Of a stretch of 64,000 bases of DNA, positions 12,401-23,313 are shown piece by piece. The stretch's first letter is position 1. Every line of letters begins with the position of its first letter. The notes below the pieces were generated by a model that worked only from the letters and a program-made list of their open reading frames with translations, searched no databases and was not told the origin of the DNA. The DNA is taken from assembly GCA_965240325.2 (NCBI GenBank), contig OZ251239.1, positions 1-64,000 of the forward strand. The letters are read 5' to 3'. Source of the stretch: Rebecca billardiae RCC1528. Its lineage: Eukaryota > Haptophyta. Both the position numbers and the translations under genes were made by a program.

Positions 12401-15125
12401 AATACCAACCGATATTCCAGGCGACGAGACCCGGCCTCAAACGACCAACATGGCCGCGCTTCATCCCTGCCGTCCGCCGGGGGGCGGCTGCCGTGCGCGC
12501 CGGGTGCGCGCGCACGCCGGCGCAGTGGTACGCTAGGGGATCCACGCGCCGTCAAAGCACGCGCGCCTCGGCCATCGCGATCGCACGCGGCGGCGCGAGC
12601 GCATCACCGCGCCCCTCGCGCGGCCGCGCGGCCATGCGAACGCTGCCGGCTGCGCGCGGCGCGAGCACACGGCCGAGCGGTCAAACGTGCACGCCGGCAG
12701 GACGCACTCTCGCATCTCCACCTCTCGCACGACGACGCGCAGTGCTCGGTGCCCGTCGGCAACGCTTGATGCTGCTAGGTCTGCGCAGCCGCGACGCGCG
12801 AGCGGCGGTTCAACACGAGGGCTGCGCTCAGGACGGGACGGGCACGGTGCCCAGCCCGTTGGGAGCACGTCTCCCAGGGGTGTAGAATGGCGCTGCGCAG
12901 CCCATTGCCCCGGGGCGCAGGCTGGCCCGATGCCCCAAGCGCCCGCGTCGTCACACCGACCTCTGCCGCGCCAGACCGCGAGCATCAGTTCTGCTGGCGG
13001 GCTGCATCTAGACGCTGGAGCGCGCCCAGGGCGGGCCGGACGCACCTGCCGGGACGTCAGACTCGGTCTGCTGGTGGTATAGAGCGGCACTGCACCATAT
13101 TTGGCTTCGGGGCGCACTCTCAGCTGACGCCCCTAGCGCCCGAGCCTCTGCTCAGCAGAGCCTCAGCCACGCTCACGCTGCTGACATCGGCGGCATCAGC
13201 CAGTGGCGTCATTTCGGACATTTGTGCCGGCGGCCGGCGGCACATGACCATGTAGCAGACGCTGGGGCACGCCCGGGGCGGCTCTACTCGAGCGGGCTGC
13301 GGCCGGCCGTCGACGTGATGATTGGTCGGACCAGCCCAAACGCCTCGCCTGACGAGCGCCAGAGCGGGCGCGCATCACAGGGAGATCGAATAGCCAACGC
13401 TCGCGCGGCATTAATCTCGGCGGCGCGGCGCGCTCGCGAGCAGTTGCTGCTCACCTGAGGCAGGTCGGACGAGGTGGAAGATGGGGGCCGGGGGGCGGGG
13501 GCAGTTTGGGCCGGTGAGCGGCGCCAGCCACGGCAGCGCCGCGCTCTCGCCACGCGCCGCCGAGTAGCATGCGCTGCGGTCGCTCTGCTGGCTCGCACCG
13601 CCCCACGCGCTGCCGTCGCGCCCGCGCGGGCGCGTGATGAACGGCCGGCGACGGCTACGCGCGCGCTGCCCCGGATGCAGCGTCGGTGCCGCAGCCGCAG
13701 CCCGAGCATGGCTCGTGGTCGTCGCGTGCGCCCTCGCACGGGCAGCCCGCGGGGCTCCACGCCTCGCGCTCAGCTTGAATACTGCCGAGTGCCGCGCCTC
13801 GCTTCGCACCTCACCAGCCAGAAGGCAGAGGCCAGCAAGGCAACAACTGCCGCGTGGTCGTGGTCAGGACGCACACGCTGGCAGTGGCGATGCGCTACAT
13901 ATATACACAAATGGCGGCGGCGGGCGCGGGCGCGGGTGTTGGCTGCTTGACTAGACGATGCGCATGACGCTGCAGAGGCCAGCCCGGAGACGCCCGTCAT
14001 CGCTGATCCGCCGCCCGCCAACCCGCCACCCGAGGCTGTCCGACTGCATTACGCGGAGGGCTGCCGGGCCGTGCCGGCCAGCCGGACGTGCGTAGCGCTG
14101 ACGTAACTTCCAGCGCGGGCGCCGCGCCACGGGGGTAAGCTGGATGTTCAGTTCAGGTCGAGCAGGCCGCCTCCAAGCCGGGGGAGCCCTCACCGCCGCG
14201 CAGCTGCGGCCAGATAGCGCTGATCTGCCGCCCGAACCACCCGGACCCGAGGTAGGCTGCTAGCTGGCATGCGGAGGGCCGCCGAGCACTCGGCCGGCCA
14301 GACGGGAGCGATAGCGCTACCCCTCGCGAGGAGGTAGCGCCACAGCGCCATATCGGGAGTCATCCGAGCAGCCAGCGCTGAGCCGCGCAAGTGCGCCCGC
14401 CCGGCCGCCAGGTCGGAGGCGGATGAGGCGCGACCCACGTGACCTGCATGGCTGGAGAGTAGGGCGCCGCTTCCAGCGCGACTGCTGGTGCCACCGCGCG
14501 CCCGCCGACCACACGCGCGTGCGGTCGCGTCTTGACCGCCACGTGCACACCCAGCTGCGCGGAGTCCCGCCGCTGATTTCAGTTTCTGGCAACGGGCGAG
14601 CCATGCGCAGCGCGCAAATGGCGGGTGCGCAGCTGCTGCCGTCTGGCGGTGGCGGTGGCGCCCACGCGCTCAGGTCAGAATTGACGAGATGCTAGATGGG
14701 GGGCCGGGGGCGGGGGCGGCTGGGCCGGCGCGCGGCGCCGGTCGCGACACTGGCTGCCGCGCGTAGCAGGCCCTGGCCGGCGCTTCCGCACCCGCACCGC
14801 GCCGCGTCACTCTTACACTAGGCCGCGGCAGCCGGCGGCGCCAATACCGGCAGGGCAGTGAGCGGGCAACCTGCGCGGTGCTGCCGACCGTTCCCTCGAT
14901 CGAGTTTTTCTCGACGAATGTCGTGACTGGCTCGGTGAACGCGCGCCCACTGTCTGGGCGGACACGCGCCTCACCGGCTCCGTCGACGCGCTCGGGTGCC
15001 GCGGCGGCCGTTGGTGCGCACCGGACTTCTTTCCTTTTGAATTCGCCGACGAAACACCTGCCATCGTGCCGCCGAGAGCTGCCAACCCCAGCGCCTCTCC
15101 TCTTGCGCACCCGCCGCGCGACGGG
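9412..15125. repeat. Decayed, cross-duplicated subtelomeric DNA
   Basis: No gene can be supported here, but several segments are diverged copies of each other. About 10810-10990 resembles 12636-12830 (both begin GCTGCCGGCTGCGCGCGG and share the CATCTCC and CGCCAC words). About 11172-11260 resembles 13462-13540 and, more weakly, 12150-12230 and 14670-14760 (GGACGAGGTGGA, then a run of G and C, then TGGGCCGG). About 11925-12060 resembles 13805-13960 (GCAGAAGCCAGCA type, then AAATGGCGGCGGCGGGCGCG). A G-rich tract lies near 12178-12205. The last 240 bases before 15126 look single-copy and probably include the promoter of the next gene. Confidence 0.65.
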
Positions 15126-16247
15126 ATGCTCGGCGCCGCGGCGCTGCTCGTGGCGGCGGGGCTGGGCGCGGCGGCGCCGGACGCGGCGGCGGCGTCGCGG
15201 CCGATGCAGGTGATGGCGCTGCAGCGCTCCGGCTCGTACATGCTCTCGCAGCTCCTCGAGCGCACCTTCGACACGGCCGCGTACGCGCCGCCCAACGGCA
15301 GCGCGCCGTGGTCGTACTGCCTCAAGTGCGTCGGCTGCGTGGTGGAGGGCGAGGGCGGGCTGGCGCGCAACGCGCCGGGGACGAAGCACTTCCGCATCGA
15401 CCTCACCAGCTACCGCCCCAAGCCGCAGTACCGCCGCTGCCGCTTCCCCGCGCTCGCGTACTCGGTGCGCGCGCTGCCCGACCTGACGGCGCTGTACGCC
15501 GCGCCGATGACCTTTGTCGTGCTCGCCAAGGAGCCGGTGGCGTGGTTCATCTCGGTGCTCAAGTTCTACCCGAAGCTCGACTGCACCGACGTGCGCACCG
15601 AGCGCTGCGCCGAGTTCCTCTCGCGCTGGCACCGCTACTACGGCCGCTGGCTCGAGCTGCGCGACGCCGCCGACGGCGCCGCCGCCGCCGACGCCGCGCC
15701 GCGCAGCGCGCTGAGCCTCGTGCGGTACGAGGACGTGCTCGCCGACCCGGAGCGCGTGCTCGACGGCCTCGGCGCGGCGTACGGCTGGCGCCGCGTGCGC
15801 GACCGCGCCACGCCGCTGCAGCTCGAGCACATGCGCGTGAAGGTCTCGGGCCGCACCTCGTTCCGCAACAAGCAGCGCGAGGCGGCGCAGCGCACCTTCC
15901 TCACGCGCAAGAACCTGCGCGCGCCCGGCCAGGCGCGGCACGAGGACGACCCGCTCGGCTGGTACACGCACAACTGCGCGCACCTCCGCGCGCTGCTCGC
16001 GAACACCACCGTGCCCGCGCGCCTCGGCTACGACCTGTGGTACCTGCGCAAGTGCGACCCGCCGCACGTGCCGCGCGCGCGCCGCGTGCTGCTCGACGCG
16101 CTCGCCGCCGCCGCCACGCCGCCGTGGCTCGCGCTCACGCTCGCCGCGCTCGCCGCCGCGGCGTTCGGCGTGCGGTGGGCGCGCCGCCGCGCGGCGGGCG
16201 CCGCGGCGCGCGGCGACTACGCGCAGCTGCGGCCGGACGGCGGGTAG
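15126..16247 (+). CDS. Membrane-anchored sulfotransferase-family protein
   Basis: This intronless gene encodes 373 residues. The first in-frame ATG gives a hydrophobic signal-like start (residues 1-25). A PAPS 5'-phosphosulfate loop follows at residues 30-44 (ALQRSGSYMLSQLLE), then a 3'-phosphate-binding-type segment (AKEPVAWFISVLKFY) and the helix RYEDVLADPERVLDGLG, which is typical of sulfotransferases. A hydrophobic segment near the C-terminus (WLALTLAALAAAAFGV) followed by Arg residues suggests a type I anchor with the catalytic part in the Golgi lumen. The likely role is transfer of sulfate from PAPS to a glycan or other secretory substrate; the acceptor cannot be told. It converges with the amino-acid transporter, whose stop codon is 258 bases away. 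It is the first credible gene from the telomere. Confidence 0.82.
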   Translation: MLGAAALLVAAGLGAAAPDAAAASRPMQVMALQRSGSYMLSQLLERTFDTAAYAPPNGSAPWSYCLKCVGCVVEGEGGLARNAPGTKHFRIDLTSYRPKPQYRRCRFPALAYSVRALPDLTALYAAPMTFVVLAKEPVAWFISVLKFYPKLDCTDVRTERCAEFLSRWHRYYGRWLELRDAADGAAAADAAPRSALSLVRYEDVLADPERVLDGLGAAYGWRRVRDRATPLQLEHMRVKVSGRTSFRNKQREAAQRTFLTRKNLRAPGQARHEDDPLGWYTHNCAHLRALLANTTVPARLGYDLWYLRKCDPPHVPRARRVLLDALAAAATPPWLALTLAALAAAAFGVRWARRRAAGAAARGDYAQLRPDGG

Positions 16248-16505
16248 CAGCAGCAGCAGTACAGCAGGCTCAGGCGGCGTCCGCCGCTGCTCACTGGCTG
16301 CTGCCTGGCTGCCTGCAGTCTAATTTGGAGTAATTATAATAAGTGTCGTAGTATGTCGCGTACCTATAGTGTCGTCAGACGCGCGACGCCGTCCTCGTCG
16401 TCCGACGGACCGTCCGCGGGCGCATATCACTGTAACTGTTATTTATTATAATTCACCGCGACGAGACTGCTGAGCTCATCAGACCAAGTCATTATTGAAT
16501 AAGTG
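16248..16505. other. Shared 3' region of two convergent genes
   Basis: These 258 bases separate the stop codons of the sulfotransferase and the amino-acid transporter. They are clearly more AT-rich than the coding DNA (TAATTATAATAAG, TTATTTATTATAATTC) and presumably hold both 3' ends. No coding potential is seen. Confidence 0.6.
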
Positions 16506-18331
16506 CTAGGGCATCACGCCGAGCGCGTTGAGCGCGGAGAGCACCACCGAGACGGCCGCGAGCAGCAGCGCGAGCACCGCCAGGCACGGGTGCGCGAGCG
16601 CGCGCGCGACGGGGTGCCGCGCGCGCCCGACGAGCGGCCGGCTGCCCAGCCGCGCGCGCAGCAGCATGAGCGCGGGCAGCACCAGCCCGACCACAAAGCT
16701 GCGCGGCGCGCGCGCGCGCACAGGCGCACAGGCGCACACGCGCACAGGCGCACAGGCAGGCGGGCGCACGCGGGGCGGAGGGAGCGGGCGGGGGCGTGGG
16801 CGCGGCGCGCGCGCGGCGCGCGCGCGGGCCGCGCGCGGCGCGCGTCCGCCCTCGGCGCCAGATGTTCTCGTCAGCCGGGCGCGACGGGCGTGCAGTGCAG
16901 CCCGCCGCGCCCGCTCCGGTTCTGCCCTATCTGGAATGGATCGTCAGCGGGCGGCCGCGCGCGCGCCGTGTGTGCGCGCGGGTGGCGCGCGCTGCACCTG
17001 AAGAGGCCGGTCAGGTCGAAGACGACGCTGAGCCGGTGGAAGCACGCGCTGAGCACGCACGGCGGCGCGACGGCGAGCAGCCGCCACAGCGCCACGCCCG
17101 CCTCCCGCCCGCCCCTCGCGGCGCGCAGCCTGCGCTCGGCCACGTACTGCAAGTTGGTGGCCAGCACGATGGCTGACAGCGGGAACGACGAGGCGGCGGC
17201 GAGCACGGGCAGCAGCAGCACGGCGTCTCGCGCGAGCACGGCCCACGCGGGCGGGGCGGCCCCGCCGTCGAAGCCGACCCCGTCGTACCCCTTCCAGTTC
17301 AGCGTGCCCAGCTGCTCCGTGCGCTCGCCAAAGTAGAGCGCGAGCGCGCCCACCGCGGCGCTGAGCGCGCCCGTGGTGAGCAGCGCGCACCCCATCACGA
17401 CGTGCGCGCGCTCGGGCGCGGCGGACGCGCGCACGAGCGCGGGGGTCTGCAGGTGGCAGATCTGCGAGATCGAGATGGTGGAGAAGGCGATGCCCAGCCC
17501 GTCGCTCCACCGCCGCTCGCGCAGCGCGCGCGCGCCCAGCGCGCCGAGCGCGCGCCGCGCGCCGCCGCCGTCGCCGCGCGCGCCCAGCGCGGCGCCGAGC
17601 ACGGTGCCCAGCATCAGCGCGACCGCGCCGAAGCGGTAGAGCGTGAGCGCGCCCTGCGCGCGCTGCTGCCGCGCGAGCGGCACGAGCGAGAGCGGGAACA
17701 TCAGCCCGCCGAACGCCAGCGAGACCAGCCGGTTGGCGCGCACGCACGGCTGCGACGGGTGCGGCGCGTAGACGTCGCACTCGGGCCCGCCCACGCCAAA
17801 CGCGCCGCTCAGCAGCAGCGTGGCGGTGGCGGAGAACATCGAGGCGTACGACCAGAGCAGGCCGTACGTCATGAGCAGCACCGTCACCGCCGCGAGCGCC
17901 TCGCCCTTCCGCCCGAGGAACGCCTTCACCAGCCCGATCCAGTCGGCGTCGCCGCCCGCGCGCCGCAGCGCGAGCAGCAGCCAGCCGAGCGTGAGCACGT
18001 ACACGGACGTCCAGCCCGCGACGAAGCAGAGCGCGAGGAGGACGCCGGCGGAGTGGAACGCAAAGGGCAGCCCGACGATGCCCGAGCCCACCACCACGTT
18101 GATCGTCATCACGTACAGCGCCGCGTCCGACATGCCCTCGCCCTCGGCGCGCGCCGGCGCGCCCGCCGCCTCGTCCGCGCCGTCGGCGGCGCCGTCGGCG
18201 TCGTCGGCGCCGACGCCATCGCCGGTGTCGGCGACGACCGCCTCGAGCGGCCGCTCGCGCGCCGACGACACCGCCTCGTTCGCGAGCAGCCCGTCGCCGA
18301 GCTCGTCGAGCGACGAGTCGGGCGTGCTCAT
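16506..18331 (-). CDS. AAAP-family (SLC38/AVT-like) amino-acid transporter
   Basis: Two exons, 18331-16998 and 16698-16506, give 508 residues; the 299-base phase-2 intron (16699-16997) starts GTGCAG and ends GCGCAG. After an acidic N-terminus of about 65 residues, the family signature of TM1 appears (VMTINVVVGSGIVGLPFAF). About ten more hydrophobic segments follow, including a SQICHLQTPALV region typical of the family. Without splicing, the protein would lose the last two membrane segments. With splicing, GLF joins S-FVVGLVLPALMLL, as expected for the penultimate helix. It probably moves neutral amino acids with H+ or Na+ across the plasma or vacuolar membrane. It is divergent from the dehydrogenase gene, with starts 95 bases apart. 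Confidence 0.88.
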
Positions 18332-18425
18332 CACGGCGGCGGCGGTGGCTCGTCGCGTCGCTTCGTGCCGCCGCCGCCCGTTCAGACTTTGGAGAGTTTC
18401 GTGCGCGCGCGACCCGCCGGATTCG
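18332..18425. promoter_or_regulatory. Compact divergent promoter, transporter / dehydrogenase
   Basis: Only 94 bases lie between the start codons of the leftward transporter and the rightward dehydrogenase. Both 5' untranslated regions and any promoter must sit here or overlap coding DNA. No TATA-like box is seen; the stretch is GC-rich. Confidence 0.5.
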
Positions 18426-19430
18426 ATGGCGGCGGGAGCGCCGCGCGTGGCGGTGATCACCGGCGCGTCGGCGGGCGTGGGGCAGCAGACGGCGATCGCG
18501 CTCGCGCGCGAGGGCCTGCGCGTCGTGCTCGGCGTGCGCCCGGGCAAGACGGACGCCGCGCGCGCCGCGGTGCTCCGCGCGTGCGCGGCCGCCGAGGTGG
18601 AGGCGTACGCGCTCGACCTCGAGGAGCTCGCCTCCGCCGCCGCGTTTGCGCGCGCGGTCGCGGCGGCGCACGGCGCGGTGCACGTGCTGGTCAACTCGGC
18701 GGGCGTGGGCGGGCTCAACCGCGCGCCGCGCGCCGCGCGCGACGGCAGCGGGCGCGACGCGCTCTTCGCCGTGAACGCGCTCGGCCACGTGCTGCTCACG
18801 CGGCTGCTGCTGCCCGCGCTGCTCGCCGGCCGCGGGCGCGTGGTGTGCGTGAGCTCGGTGATGCACCGGTGGGGCCACACGCGCTGGCGCGAGGCGGCGC
18901 GCTTCGCGCCGGGCGTCAGCCAGTACTGCGTGTCCAAGCTCGCGCTCTGCGCGCTCGCGACCCACCTGAACGCGACGCTCGCGCCGCGGCTGGGCGCGGC
19001 GTGCGCCAACCCGGGCGCGGTCAACTCGGAGATCTGGTACCGCGGGCAGCTGGGCGCGGCGGCGGAGGGGTACGTGCTGCGCCCGCTCTTCGGCGCGCTC
19101 ATGCTCACGCCCGAGCAGGGCTGCGCGACCAGCGTCGCCGCGGCGCTCTGGCCGCTCGGCTCGCTCGTGGCCGCGCGCGGCGGCGCGCGGCTCTGCCTCT
19201 GCCCGTACGTCGCGCCCTACGTGGTGCCCGCGGCCGCACCGCTGCCCTTCGAGCTGCACGGCCCGTTCGCCGGCGCGCGGCCGTGCGCGCCGGCCGCCGC
19301 CGCCCTCGACGTGCGCGCGGCGGCCGAGCTGTGGGCGCTGTGCGCGGAGGAGGCGGCCGAGCACCTGGGCGGCGCCGCGGACCCGACGGCTCCGCCGGTC
19401 GATGCGCAGCAGCAGCCTCCTCCTCAGTGA
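18426..19430 (+). CDS. Short-chain dehydrogenase/reductase (retinol-dehydrogenase-like)
   Basis: This intronless gene encodes 334 residues. The NAD(P)-binding motif TGASAGVG is at residues 12-19, NSAG at 90-93, catalytic Asn117, Ser143/144, and Tyr167 with Lys171 in YCVSK, followed by NPG. All active-site residues of the classical SDR fold are present, so it should be an active oxidoreductase. The order of motifs and the CVSSVMHRWG segment resemble the retinol dehydrogenase/WWOX group acting on lipid or retinoid-like alcohols. The substrate is not predictable. An Ala/Pro-rich tail of about 100 residues extends beyond the core. The next gene, VPS11, starts 85 bases downstream on the same strand. 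Confidence 0.87.
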   Translation: MAAGAPRVAVITGASAGVGQQTAIALAREGLRVVLGVRPGKTDAARAAVLRACAAAEVEAYALDLEELASAAAFARAVAAAHGAVHVLVNSAGVGGLNRAPRAARDGSGRDALFAVNALGHVLLTRLLLPALLAGRGRVVCVSSVMHRWGHTRWREAARFAPGVSQYCVSKLALCALATHLNATLAPRLGAACANPGAVNSEIWYRGQLGAAAEGYVLRPLFGALMLTPEQGCATSVAAALWPLGSLVAARGGARLCLCPYVAPYVVPAAAPLPFELHGPFAGARPCAPAAAALDVRAAAELWALCAEEAAEHLGGAADPTAPPVDAQQQPPPQ

Positions 19431-19515
19431 CGAACTGACGATGATAGACGTGTTACAATATTGAAAAACATGACGACGACGACGAAAATAAAGTCGATCT
19501 CCGCCGGCCGCCATC

Positions 19516-22500
19516 ATGTCGTCGGCGGCCTCCTTCCGCTGGCGGCGCTTCGACTTCTTCGTCGAGGCGGCGCTGGGCGCGGACGCGGCGGACGCGGCCG
19601 CGGCGTCGGAGGCGCTGCGCGCGATCCGCGTCACCTGCGTCGCCGGCTCGGGCGCGCCGTCCGGCGGCCGCCTCGCGATCGGCGCCGCCGACGGGCGCGT
19701 GCACCTGCTGGGCGCCGAGCTGCGCGCGCTCGCGTTCGTCGCGCACGCGGACGGGGTGTCGCAGGTGCAGCAGCTGCAGGCGGGCGCGCTGCTCGCGACG
19801 CTCGGGCACGACCGCGAGAGCGCGCCGTGCCGCGCCTCGCTCAAGCTGTGGCGCGCCGACGGCGCGCGCGGCTCCGCGCCGTCGTGCGCGCGCATCCTCA
19901 AGCTCTTCCCGAGCGGCGCGCCCGAGCCCGAGCCGACGGCGATGCGCGTGTCGGAGTGCCTCGGCTGCGCGGCCGTCGGGCTGCGCACGGGCGGCCTCCT
20001 CCTCGCGCGCTGCTCCGACCTCGTGCGCGACCGCTTCGCCAAGCTCCGCCCGCTCGACGCGCCGCCGCCGCCGGCGCGCGAGCGCGAGCCGGCGGGCGGC
20101 GGCGGCGCGCGCGCGGAGGAGGAGGAGGAGGCGGGCGCGGACGGCGTGGTGGAGCTCTTCTTCAGCGGGCGCGCGCACGTGGCGGACGACGAGGGCGGCG
20201 GCGCGGACGGCGGCGTGCACGTCGCCCCGCCGTGCGGCCGCGCGGGCGGCGGCGGCCTCGGCCTGTTTGTGGTGGGCTCGCGCACGGTGGGCGCGCTCAC
20301 CGGCCTGGGCACGCGGCACGAGGCGCGCGCCACGCTCGACTCGGTCGGGTGCGCGCCGGGCTGCGCGGCGCTCGCGCCGTCGGGGCTGCTGCTCGTCGGC
20401 CGGCTCGAGGCGGTCTACGTGTACGCGCTCGCCGAGCGCGGCGTCGCCTTCGCCTTTGGCGGCGCCAAGCTGCGCGTCGCGTGCGTGGGCGGCTACCTGG
20501 CGGTGCTCGCCACGCCGCCCACGCTGCACGCGCCCCAGCCGCGGCAGCCGCAGCCTCCTGAGGGGGAGGAGGGGGCGGCGCCCGCGGCGCGCGGCGCCGC
20601 CGCCGCGCGGCCGCCCGTGCTCACGCTGTACGACCTGCGGCACAAGCTCATCGCCGCGCAGCTGCCGGTGCCGGGCGCGCGCGCCGAGTGCGCGCGCGTG
20701 GCGCGCGAGTGGGGCTGCGCGCTCGTGCTCGGCGCACTGCAGCCGCCCCTGCGCGCGCTGCGCGAGCGGCCGCTGTCCGAGCTGCTGGCCGAGCTGGTCT
20801 CGCGCGGGCACCACGAGGCCGCGCTCGCGCTCGCCTCCGCGCGCGGCCTGCCCCGCGCGCAGCTGGCCGCGCTGCACGGCGCGTACGCGGACGCGCTCGA
20901 CGGCCGAGGCGAGCACGAGGCGGCGGCGCCGCACCACGCGGCCGCCATACCGCACGTGCCGCCCGCGCGCGTGGTGCGGCGGTACGTGGACTCGAGCCAC
21001 GCGCCGTACCTCGCGCGGTACCTCGAGGCGCTCCACGCCGCCGCGCACGCGCCGCCGCCCGCCGCCGCCGACGGCGCGCCCTGTGCGCGCGTGGCGCTGA
21101 GCGCTGAGCACACGCAGCTGCTGCTGGCGTGCTACCTGCAGGCGGACAGGTGCGCGCCGCGCGAGCACGCGCGCGCCGCCCCGTCAACGCCGCGCGCGGC
21201 CTGACGCGCGCCCCGCGCGCCGCGCGCCGCCGCAGGCGCGCGGACGCCGCGGCGCTCGTCGGCACCGACGGCGGGCGGTGCGCGCCCGGAGGCGCGTCCG
21301 CGCGCGGCTTTGACGTGCGCGGCGCGCTGGCGCTGTGCGTGCGCGCGGGCCTGGTGGAGGCGGCGCTCGAGCTGAGCAAGCGGCACGGCCTGCACGCGGA
21401 GCACGTGGGGCTGCTGCTGCACGCGTGCGAGCCGCCGCGCGCCGACGCCGCCATCGCGCACGTCGGCACGCTCGGCTGGGCGGCCGCGCGCGGCGCGCTG
21501 CTCGCGCACGGCCGCGCGCTGCTGCTCGAGCGGCCGCCGCGGCTGGTGGGCGCGCTCATGCACCACCTGGCGCGCGCGGAGGCGGAGGGGCAGGGGCTCG
21601 CCGACCTGCCCGCGTTCGTCGCGCTGTTCGGCGGCCGGCCGCACTGGCTGCGCGTGCTGCTCGAGTACGTGTCCTCCACGCACCTCCAGCCCGCGTGCAG
21701 CCCGGCCGCCAACCACGCGGCCGCCAACCACGCGGGCGCGGGCGCGGCACCCGCCGCGCACGGCGGCGGCGCGGGCGCCGACTCGGGCGGAGTCGGCGTC
21801 AGCAGCGTCAGCAGCCTGGTGTACGAGACGCTGCTCGAGCTCTACCTCACGCCCGCCGAGGCGCAGCCGGCCGCGGGCGGCGGCGCGCCGGGCGGTGGGG
21901 GCGCGTGCGAGCCGTCCGAGTGCGCGCCCAAGGCGCTCGCGTTGCTGCAGGCCGCGTGGGGGCGGTACGACTCGACGCGCGCGCTCGCGCTCTGCCACCA
22001 GCGCGGCTTCACGCCGGGTGCGGCGCGCGCGCGCGCGACGAGCCGGCGCGCGCGCGCGCGGCGCGCGGCGCGGCGGCTCTCACGCGCCGAGCCCAACCCC
22101 TCGCCCCGCGCACGCGCGCAGGCGCGGTGTGCGTGCTCGAGCGCAGGCGCGAGTACGGCGCCATCCTCGCGCTGCACGCGGCGCACGCCGAGCACGCGCA
22201 GCTGCTGCACGCGTGCAGGCGGCACGGCGAGCAGCAGCCGGCGCTGTGGGCGCGCGCGCTCTCGCACTTTGCGCGCGCGCACGCGCAGCTCGGCGCCGCC
22301 GCGCGGCCGAGCGCCGCCGGCTCGGCCGAGGCGGCGGAGGCGGAGGGTGCCTCGGACGGCGAGGCGTCCGACGGTGCGCCGCCGGACGAGGAGGGCGCGC
22401 TGCTCGACGGGCTGGGCGAGGCGCTGGCGCAGGTGGACGCGCGCGCGCTGCTGCCGCCGCTGCTCGTGCTGCAGGAGCTCAGCGCGAGCCCGACGCTGCC

Positions 22501-22948
22501 GCTCGGCCTCGCGCGCGACTACCTGCTGCACCACCTGCGCGCGCTGACCGAGGCGGCGAGCGACGAGGCCGCGCACGCGGCCGCGCTCGCGCGCGAGGCG
22601 GAGCGCTCGCGCGCCGAGCTGCGCGAGCTCGCGGCGGGCGCGCGCGTGTTCCAGGCGGCGCGCTGCGCCAAGTCGGGCGCGCCGCTCGAGCCGCCGACGG
22701 TGCACTTCCTCTGCATGCACTCGTTCAACCGCTCCGCGCTGCCCGAGCCCGGCGCGGACGGCGCCGACGCGTGCCCGCTGTGCGCGCCCGAGCACGCGCG
22801 CGTGCTCGAGCGGCAGCGCGCGCTCGCGGCGCGCGCGGCGCAGCACGACGCCTTCTTCAAGCAGCTCGAGGGCAGCACCGACGGCTTCGCCACCGTCTCG
22901 GACTACTTTGGCCGCTCGGTGATGACGCCGCCGCTGCCGCCGCGCTAA
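19516..22948 (+). CDS. VPS11: Vps11, core subunit of the HOPS/CORVET tethering complexes
   Basis: Exons 19516-21149, 21236-22017 and 22122-22948 join to 1,080 residues (human Vps11 is about 940). The start FRWRRFDFF matches the Vps11 N-terminus, followed by the beta-propeller region and the segment with LKLWRADG. The middle is an alpha-solenoid (HTQLLLACYLQ, then RHGEQQPALWARALSHFARAH across the second intron). The C-terminus has VHFLCMHSF, CPLC and the closing SDYFGRSVM, all Vps11 hallmarks. Introns of 86 and 104 bases start GTGCGC and GTGCGG. The protein scaffolds HOPS and CORVET, which tether late and early endosomes and vacuoles under Rab7 and Rab5. The RING-like end lacks several zinc ligands (see findings). 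A low-complexity insert (near 21715-21790) partly explains the extra length. Confidence 0.95.
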
Positions 22949-23313
22949 CCAAGCACGCGCGAGCACGAAGCGGTTTTGCTGCTCATCTTTCGGTCCGATG
23001 TGCGACCTCGAAGCTTCGCGCCCCTTTATTCAAGACGAGCGCCGCCGGCCACGTGACCGAGACGCTGATTGATTAATACCGCGACCGTCTTTCAACTGTT
23101 CGAAACACTTCGATTCGACGTCGACGCTTTGAAGTTGTCGTAAATCATCGTCGTATCAGCGCCGCGAATAGGAAGACGTGGCCGTCGCGTCGTCGCGCTG
23201 GTCGCTGGACAGGCGCAAAGAAAAGGGGAGGCGGACGGGATCTGATCCAACTCACCGTTGCCCGTACGTCGCCGCGCCCCAGCAAGCTCGCGTCGCGCCA
23301 GCACGCGCGCGCC
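22949..23313. other. Intergenic, VPS11 end to histidine kinase start
   Basis: These 365 bases are less GC-rich. They include a T-rich patch near 23085-23140 that may belong to the kinase promoter and a stretch of AT-richer bases soon after the VPS11 stop that may hold its 3' end. No gene is seen. Confidence 0.5.

Noticed and set aside
8173-14438. Many open frames of 100-450 codons in the GC-rich subtelomere
   Set aside because: Stops are rare by composition. The translations are Arg/Ala/Pro-rich on both strands, show no domains, and lie in diverged duplicated DNA.
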